Shown here: one piece after another, positions 54,608 to 58,696 of the stretch
Position numbering within the stretch: position 1 is the first letter of the stretch
Layout: every line of letters begins with the position of its first letter
Source of the DNA: an uncultured Lachnospiraceae bacterium
GTDB taxonomy: Bacteria > Bacillota > Clostridia > Lachnospirales > Lachnospiraceae
Direction: 5' to 3'
DNA: 58,696 nucleotides
Assembly (NCBI GenBank): GCA_947589055.1
Contig: CANPZL010000001.1
Span: 1 to 58,696 of the forward strand
The notes under the pieces: model-generated
Told to the model about the DNA's origin: nothing
Seen by the model: only the letters and a program-made list of their open reading frames with translations
Database searches by the model: none
Position numbers and translations under genes: made by a program

Positions 54608-56359
54608 CTATGCTTCTTCTGCTACGATTACATATACAAAGGCACGCAAATTTCGATCTTCCAGGCTTTGTGCCAATATCTCATAAATTCCCGGCTGGCT
54701 GGGTGCCTGATACAATCCGTTTTCATTTATACTTCCTCCCTCCGGTTCCTTTACACTCCATTCTACCCGGCTTAACCGTTCATCGCCTACCAGTGCTTCA
54801 AAATATTGAGTTTCTCGAACATGAATCCGTGGCATCTCCGGCTGGATCGTCATTGTCTTTTTCTCCTCGCTTGTCGTCTCTCGTTCCCGGATTGCCAGCC
54901 AGTTTATAGTTAATACATCTCCGTGTATTTCTTTTAGACAACGAACTCCTATTTGAAAGCTCCCTTTATCCATATACAGCTTCACTGCTGTCTCCACATT
55001 TACCTGACCTGCATTTTCCTGGAAAATATCTCGTGTTCCGAATACAACTTCCCTGCCCTGCCGCTTTGGTATCACAGCTCCTACCGTTATAAAGACGGAT
55101 CCAAGTCCCAATCCATGAACGATCTCCCCTGAGTAAAAGCATTGTCCTGCGGCTCCACCGATTCCCAAAGGAATCTCGACGGTTCCTGCCGCCACCCTAT
55201 GCTGTAGGACATTCTCTCCTGTCTCAATCGTTTTTGCCGGTAATGTACTGTCCACCTTCACAGGCTGACGATTCTCAGGCTTTACAAGAGACATTTGCTC
55301 CATTGCTCCTAACAGGCGGTTATTCCAGACATACTGCCCAAAAGGCCGCCGGTCTACGCCTTCTATCACATAGGTGTCGCCTGCTTGAATAAAATGAATC
55401 CTTGCAAGATATAACCGTGGCGGCTGGGCGGGTGAAAGAATATCCTCTGCCGCCCCTTCACAAACTGACTTCCAGACTGCTGTTTCCTGCCGCTCTTGAA
55501 TAACATGGAAAGTAAAATTCCCTTCGACTGAAAATGTCTGCTTATGGGAGCCGATTTCTAACAAAAAACTGTTCGGACGAATCCGAACGCTGCCTTCCAT
55601 CTCTTGCAGTGCTGCCTGTACTACATATTTGAGATAATAGGTATCACTGGGCGTCCAATCCGTTTCCTGAAACGAAATCAACATATGCTCTTGTCCGTGA
55701 TTACTGGCACCGATAAACTCCAATTCATATTGAAAGGCAATTTCCTCCTTACTTCCTCCCTTATCTATGAAAAGCTGTATGACAAGATCTTCCCCACACT
55801 GCACATACCGTGGAACGATCTGACGGATCCGAATTCCATTGTTTGCAAACAGTGTATGGCTTTCTTCATAAATTTCTTCTAAAAAACCGGTATTTTTCTC
55901 CGGCTCCTCACTGGTAAGAAAAAGGTGATACCCCTCTTTCCAACGATTGAATTCTACCGGCTTTCCCTCCTCGTTTTTTGTAGTGGTTCCGATGCTGTAT
56001 ATAGGATCTGTTGCCTGCTCACTATATTCAATGCAGAGGTAAAGAGCGCCCTCACTTTTACTCTCATTATAGTTTTCTTGAAAGCCATCAATAACGGAAA
56101 GTCGTTTTACGATTGGTTGTTCCACAACAATCTCTCGGCCAAAAGCATCTAAGGCTACACCCATTTCTATGGAAATGCTTTCTTCATCAACCTCGAGTAC
56201 CTGCATTCCACACAGAATTCCATCTCCATATAGCAGACGATTCAGCAGTCTCCGTTTATGGTTCATATAAGCCTGTTCCCTTTGAAAATCCTCCACACTT
56301 AACAGCTTACCGTAATAATATCGATTTCGTTCCATTGGAAAATAATTTCTATCCTTCAT
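54608..56359 (-). CDS. Large CIS-associated baseplate/fibre-like protein with C-terminal Ig-like domain
   Basis: A 583-residue protein. The first 55 residues (NYFPMERNRYYYGKLLSVED, FQREQAYMNHKRRLLNRLL and YGDGILCGMQV) resemble an N-terminal motif recurring in CIS-locus proteins of several phyla, after which strand-rich regions follow. The last 85 residues look like a Big/Ig-like domain (GGSINENGLYQAPSQPG). No signal peptide or helix is seen. It overlaps tail protein I by 11 bp, so it is probably a structural part of the baseplate or a fibre. The function is inferred from context. Confidence 0.7.
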   Translation of the reverse strand: MKDRNYFPMERNRYYYGKLLSVEDFQREQAYMNHKRRLLNRLLYGDGILCGMQVLEVDEESISIEMGVALDAFGREIVVEQPIVKRLSVIDGFQENYNESKSEGALYLCIEYSEQATDPIYSIGTTTKNEEGKPVEFNRWKEGYHLFLTSEEPEKNTGFLEEIYEESHTLFANNGIRIRQIVPRYVQCGEDLVIQLFIDKGGSKEEIAFQYELEFIGASNHGQEHMLISFQETDWTPSDTYYLKYVVQAALQEMEGSVRIRPNSFLLEIGSHKQTFSVEGNFTFHVIQERQETAVWKSVCEGAAEDILSPAQPPRLYLARIHFIQAGDTYVIEGVDRRPFGQYVWNNRLLGAMEQMSLVKPENRQPVKVDSTLPAKTIETGENVLQHRVAAGTVEIPLGIGGAAGQCFYSGEIVHGLGLGSVFITVGAVIPKRQGREVVFGTRDIFQENAGQVNVETAVKLYMDKGSFQIGVRCLKEIHGDVLTINWLAIRERETTSEEKKTMTIQPEMPRIHVRETQYFEALVGDERLSRVEWSVKEPEGGSINENGLYQAPSQPGIYEILAQSLEDRNLRAFVYVIVAEEA

Positions 56360-57440
56360 AATGTCTTTCCTCTTCCTTTCCTACCACAAATGGTAAAAAA
56401 TTCTGTCCGTTCAACACTGGTACACTCCATGCGTCCAGACTACTGTTTATCCCTAAATAAGAGTGCTGATCCAAAAAAATACGGGATTGCAATATTACCA
56501 GCTGTACCTCTATATGGGCGGGAGTGCATAGCTCCAATAACCGTTCCAGTTCCTCCATCTGCTCTTGCCCTGACAGCACCTGATGTTCAAATATTACCGT
56601 TATACAAAAACTGTCCTTCCCATATAACTGTTCCAAAATCGTCCGTCGCCTGCTGTCCATATCTTCATACGCCCACTGCCAGTATTCCACGATATACGGA
56701 TTACTGCCGGTATAAAGAAACAGCATACGTTTCAAGTACTCTTTTGTCCCTCTTAACCCCGACAGCTCTGCCCCATGTTGAATCAAATATCGCAGTTGTT
56801 TTTCCTTCCATAAAAAAGGATTCTCTATGGAAAGCCATTGTGAAAGCCAGACCAATGACTTGGCAGGTGCTGTATCCGCATAATAAAGCATTGGAGCCTC
56901 CCGGATCTTTCTATCCATATCCTCATACATCGTCTGAAAAATCCTCAGAAACCGTTCCAGAAACTGTTGATCCCGATTCTGGTATAATTCCGGTAAAAAC
57001 TGCGTCCAGCTTTGCCTTGGAAAGTATAATTGGATTCTCTGTAGTATCGGCATTTTATCATCTCTTTGCTCCAAATCAATCCGGAGACGGATATATCGTC
57101 CTTTGACGCCATACAAAAGCTGGTTTTCCCGAAACGTCAGCTCTGCCTGTTTACAGACTGCTATTGGACTTTCTAATTCTTCATCTGTAAGTGCTTCCGG
57201 ATCATCACTCGAAAAAACCGCAATATGCACAGCATCTGCATATGGAACCTGTCCCTTAAGCAACAGATAATCCCATTCCATTTCCGGACGGCGGCTGTCG
57301 CAAATCCGAGTATAATAAGTACCCGAAGCTTCCTTTTCTCTAAGCGTAATTCCCTGCGGGGTGATACGGATATTTTTTCCTTCTCCCCGTTCAAAGCTTT
57401 GTCTGTCATTCCATAAAAAATATGGTTGCTTCCATTCCAT
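56349..57440 (-). CDS. Phage tail protein I-like baseplate component
   Basis: About 363 residues of the P2 gpI-like family: SWTQFLPELYQNRDQQFLERFLRIFQTMYEDMDRKIREAP, then LVWLSQWLSIENPFLWKEKQLRYLIQHG and LRGTKEYLKRML, the characteristic arrangement of contractile-tail wedge proteins of this type. I start at ATG 57440, 9 nt after GAGG; an ATG three codons earlier abuts the site. It follows baseplate J, as in phage P2 and eCIS loci. Confidence 0.85.
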   Translation of the reverse strand: MEWKQPYFLWNDRQSFERGEGKNIRITPQGITLREKEASGTYYTRICDSRRPEMEWDYLLLKGQVPYADAVHIAVFSSDDPEALTDEELESPIAVCKQAELTFRENQLLYGVKGRYIRLRIDLEQRDDKMPILQRIQLYFPRQSWTQFLPELYQNRDQQFLERFLRIFQTMYEDMDRKIREAPMLYYADTAPAKSLVWLSQWLSIENPFLWKEKQLRYLIQHGAELSGLRGTKEYLKRMLFLYTGSNPYIVEYWQWAYEDMDSRRRTILEQLYGKDSFCITVIFEHQVLSGQEQMEELERLLELCTPAHIEVQLVILQSRIFLDQHSYLGINSSLDAWSVPVLNGQNFLPFVVGKEEERHYEG

Positions 57441-57452
57441 TTCTTTCATCCT

Positions 57453-58696
57453 CTAGCTTCTGCTGCTGCGTACCCATTGAATGCTAACTTCATCTAAAAC
57501 TGCAAGTCCCTGCTTTGGAAGCAGAAAATTTTTGTTTTTTTGATAGAGAATATCTTTTCCCTGTGCGGTTACCGTCAGATTTCGAATAGCCGCTACACAG
57601 CGTATCCGATCAATGGTTCCGTATAACTGACTATATTGAAAGGTTGCCCCAAAGGATTTCATATGAATTTGAAAAAAATCCTTTATTTCATTTCGAACCC
57701 ATGCTTCTGCCTGCGAAAACCCCTTGTGTACCTCCAATTCCGCAAATACCTGTATAGGAATATAAACCGGTGGCTGTAGCCGGATATGGGTACCAATCAT
57801 TCTTTTTTTCTCCAGCCACTTGAGTACCTGCTGCTGATATACAGGGCTTAAGGAATGCTGCTTGTTCATTCCCGTTTCTATTATAATGGTAATACTGTTT
57901 TTATCCTGTTCATCGCTTATCGCCTTTACACGATGAATCAATAACCCAGGTGTCTGTTTAACCAGTACCTCATAGTCTTCATTGGTAATAGCCCTTTGTA
58001 TGTTCCGTTCTCGTTTTGTAACTGATAGAAGGCATTCACTGCTGCTTTCCGGCTGCGTGCCACCCACTGCCGCCTGTGGATTAAATACAGTTCCATTTTT
58101 CCATTTCAGATTTTCACCCTCTTTAATCCTTCCGTCTGCTCCAAAAGTACATACGCAATCAATTAAAAGAATCCTTCCCTCCGGAATCTTACCATGCTCA
58201 CCGTCTCCAAACAGCAGAACTCCCTCTTTTTCCCGAAAACAATAACACTCTTCATAGGAACCTGCTTTCCAAAAATGGGATACCGGCTTCCAAAGCCGAT
58301 AAGTGCCGGGAGCATCTTCCCGTTCCACTAAAACCTGAAGCCTGCTGCCAATAATATTGGAATCCTGCAGATCAATGACTTGATAAGGAAATCCGGTAGC
58401 TTCCCAGCTCACTGTCCTATCTGTCTTCTGCCGGATCGTCAACAATACTTCTATTTTCCCTTTTCTTTTTTTCTTATATTGAAACTCCAGCTTATCATTC
58501 TCTAAAAAAAGAAGTTCCTGCCTTTCATAAATACCACCTCTGCAGACAAAAAGCTCTACCTCCTCCGAAGGTTCAAAATAATCCTGCAAATCTATATGAT
58601 AAATCCCATCTTCCTCCTCTGGCAGAGTTAAGTATATAGACGCTGCAATCGTCTCCTTTTGCAGCAACCGAATGCGCTGTGTTTCTATTCCTTTGA
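57453..58696 (-). CDS. Baseplate J-like protein (5' end cut by window edge)
   Basis: At least 413 residues remain open to the right edge, so the start lies outside the window; a TTG at 58667 is not needed as a start. The GDGEHGKIPEGRILLIDCVCTFGADG segment, AVGGTQPESSSECL, ITNEDYEVLVKQTPGL and the ISDEQDKNSITIIIE stretch match the baseplate J family, which joins wedge proteins to the tube in contractile systems. Family members in eCIS are often much longer, so a large N-terminal part is probably missing. Sheath, tube and ATPase genes would be expected farther upstream. Confidence 0.88.
   Translation of the reverse strand, partial: KGIETQRIRLLQKETIAASIYLTLPEEEDGIYHIDLQDYFEPSEEVELFVCRGGIYERQELLFLENDKLEFQYKKKRKGKIEVLLTIRQKTDRTVSWEATGFPYQVIDLQDSNIIGSRLQVLVEREDAPGTYRLWKPVSHFWKAGSYEECYCFREKEGVLLFGDGEHGKIPEGRILLIDCVCTFGADGRIKEGENLKWKNGTVFNPQAAVGGTQPESSSECLLSVTKRERNIQRAITNEDYEVLVKQTPGLLIHRVKAISDEQDKNSITIIIETGMNKQHSLSPVYQQQVLKWLEKKRMIGTHIRLQPPVYIPIQVFAELEVHKGFSQAEAWVRNEIKDFFQIHMKSFGATFQYSQLYGTIDRIRCVAAIRNLTVTAQGKDILYQKNKNFLLPKQGLAVLDEVSIQWVRSSRS

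Noticed and set aside
47548..58696. Prophage tail module
   Set aside because: There are no capsid, portal, lysis or replication genes in view, and a DUF4255 cap protein, a PAAR-like tip and membrane sensors point to an injection system. A phage origin upstream cannot be fully excluded.

Overview
This window looks like part of a low-GC Gram-positive genome of class Clostridia, probably Lachnospiraceae-like. The evidence is strong AGGAGG-type ribosome binding sites, A+T-rich coding sequence, and DUF4214 repeats on a secreted family 5 glycoside hydrolase. No rRNA, tRNA, CRISPR array or insertion sequence was seen. Nearly all the sequence is coding. It is mostly a cell-surface glycan factory, with part of a contractile injection system (CIS) at the right end. 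The species cannot be named from this sequence alone.

Layout. (1) Positions 79-14129, minus strand: an operon starting with two GT4 glycosyltransferases and running through a very large membrane protein, an HP-motif glycosyltransferase, a methyltransferase and an acetyltransferase. It ends in a nonulosonic acid (sialic/legionaminic-type) set: a CBS-DegT aminotransferase, a NeuB-type synthase, a TIM-barrel protein, a formyltransferase-like/NeuD fusion and a CMP-nonulosonate synthetase. (2) Positions 14137-14840: a 29-bp inverted repeat (one mismatch) encloses a FimB/FimE-sized tyrosine recombinase. This looks like a self-contained DNA inversion switch between two divergent operons. (3) Positions 14848-22649, plus strand: an alternative glycan operon with a GT4 paralogous to the first gene of the left operon, an SDR, a radical SAM/SPASM enzyme, a pyruvyltransferase, a flippase and a GT-C-like membrane protein. 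(4) Positions 47380-22646, minus strand: a long ABC-exported glycan cluster behind a candidate promoter with a perfect -10 box. It holds GT4 enzymes, Wzm/Wzt with a C-terminal binding domain, a coiled-coil methyltransferase, RmlA/RmlB plus an FdtA/FdtB-type 3-amino-sugar branch, two GT2 enzymes, membrane glycosyltransferase-like proteins and an AT3 acyltransferase. (5) Positions 58696-47548, minus strand: part of a CIS operon. It encodes baseplate J (cut by the window edge), tail protein I, a Pvc16/DUF4255 cap protein, gp25, a gp5/VgrG-like spike and a PAAR-like tip. Mixed among them are a membrane-anchored MORN-repeat protein, a membrane-anchored kinase-like protein and a transmembrane pseudo-adenylate-cyclase sensor.

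How it fits together. The left and right operons share a switch region and begin with related glycosyltransferases, so inversion of the recombinase segment could choose between two surface glycans. Two further genes (the methyltransferase near 7030 and the AT3 acyltransferase near 22940) are each broken at a run of exactly eight G:C pairs, and each would be restored by one extra G. This suggests a second layer of on/off variation by slipped-strand mispairing, unless both are homopolymer sequencing errors. In the ABC cluster, a coiled-coil methyltransferase beside a Wzt with a C-terminal domain recalls chain-terminating O-antigen systems. The CIS has no sheath, tube or ATPase gene in view; these would lie beyond the right edge or elsewhere. 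Its three membrane-anchored accessory proteins suggest a membrane-tethered, signal-responsive injection machine rather than a freely released particle.
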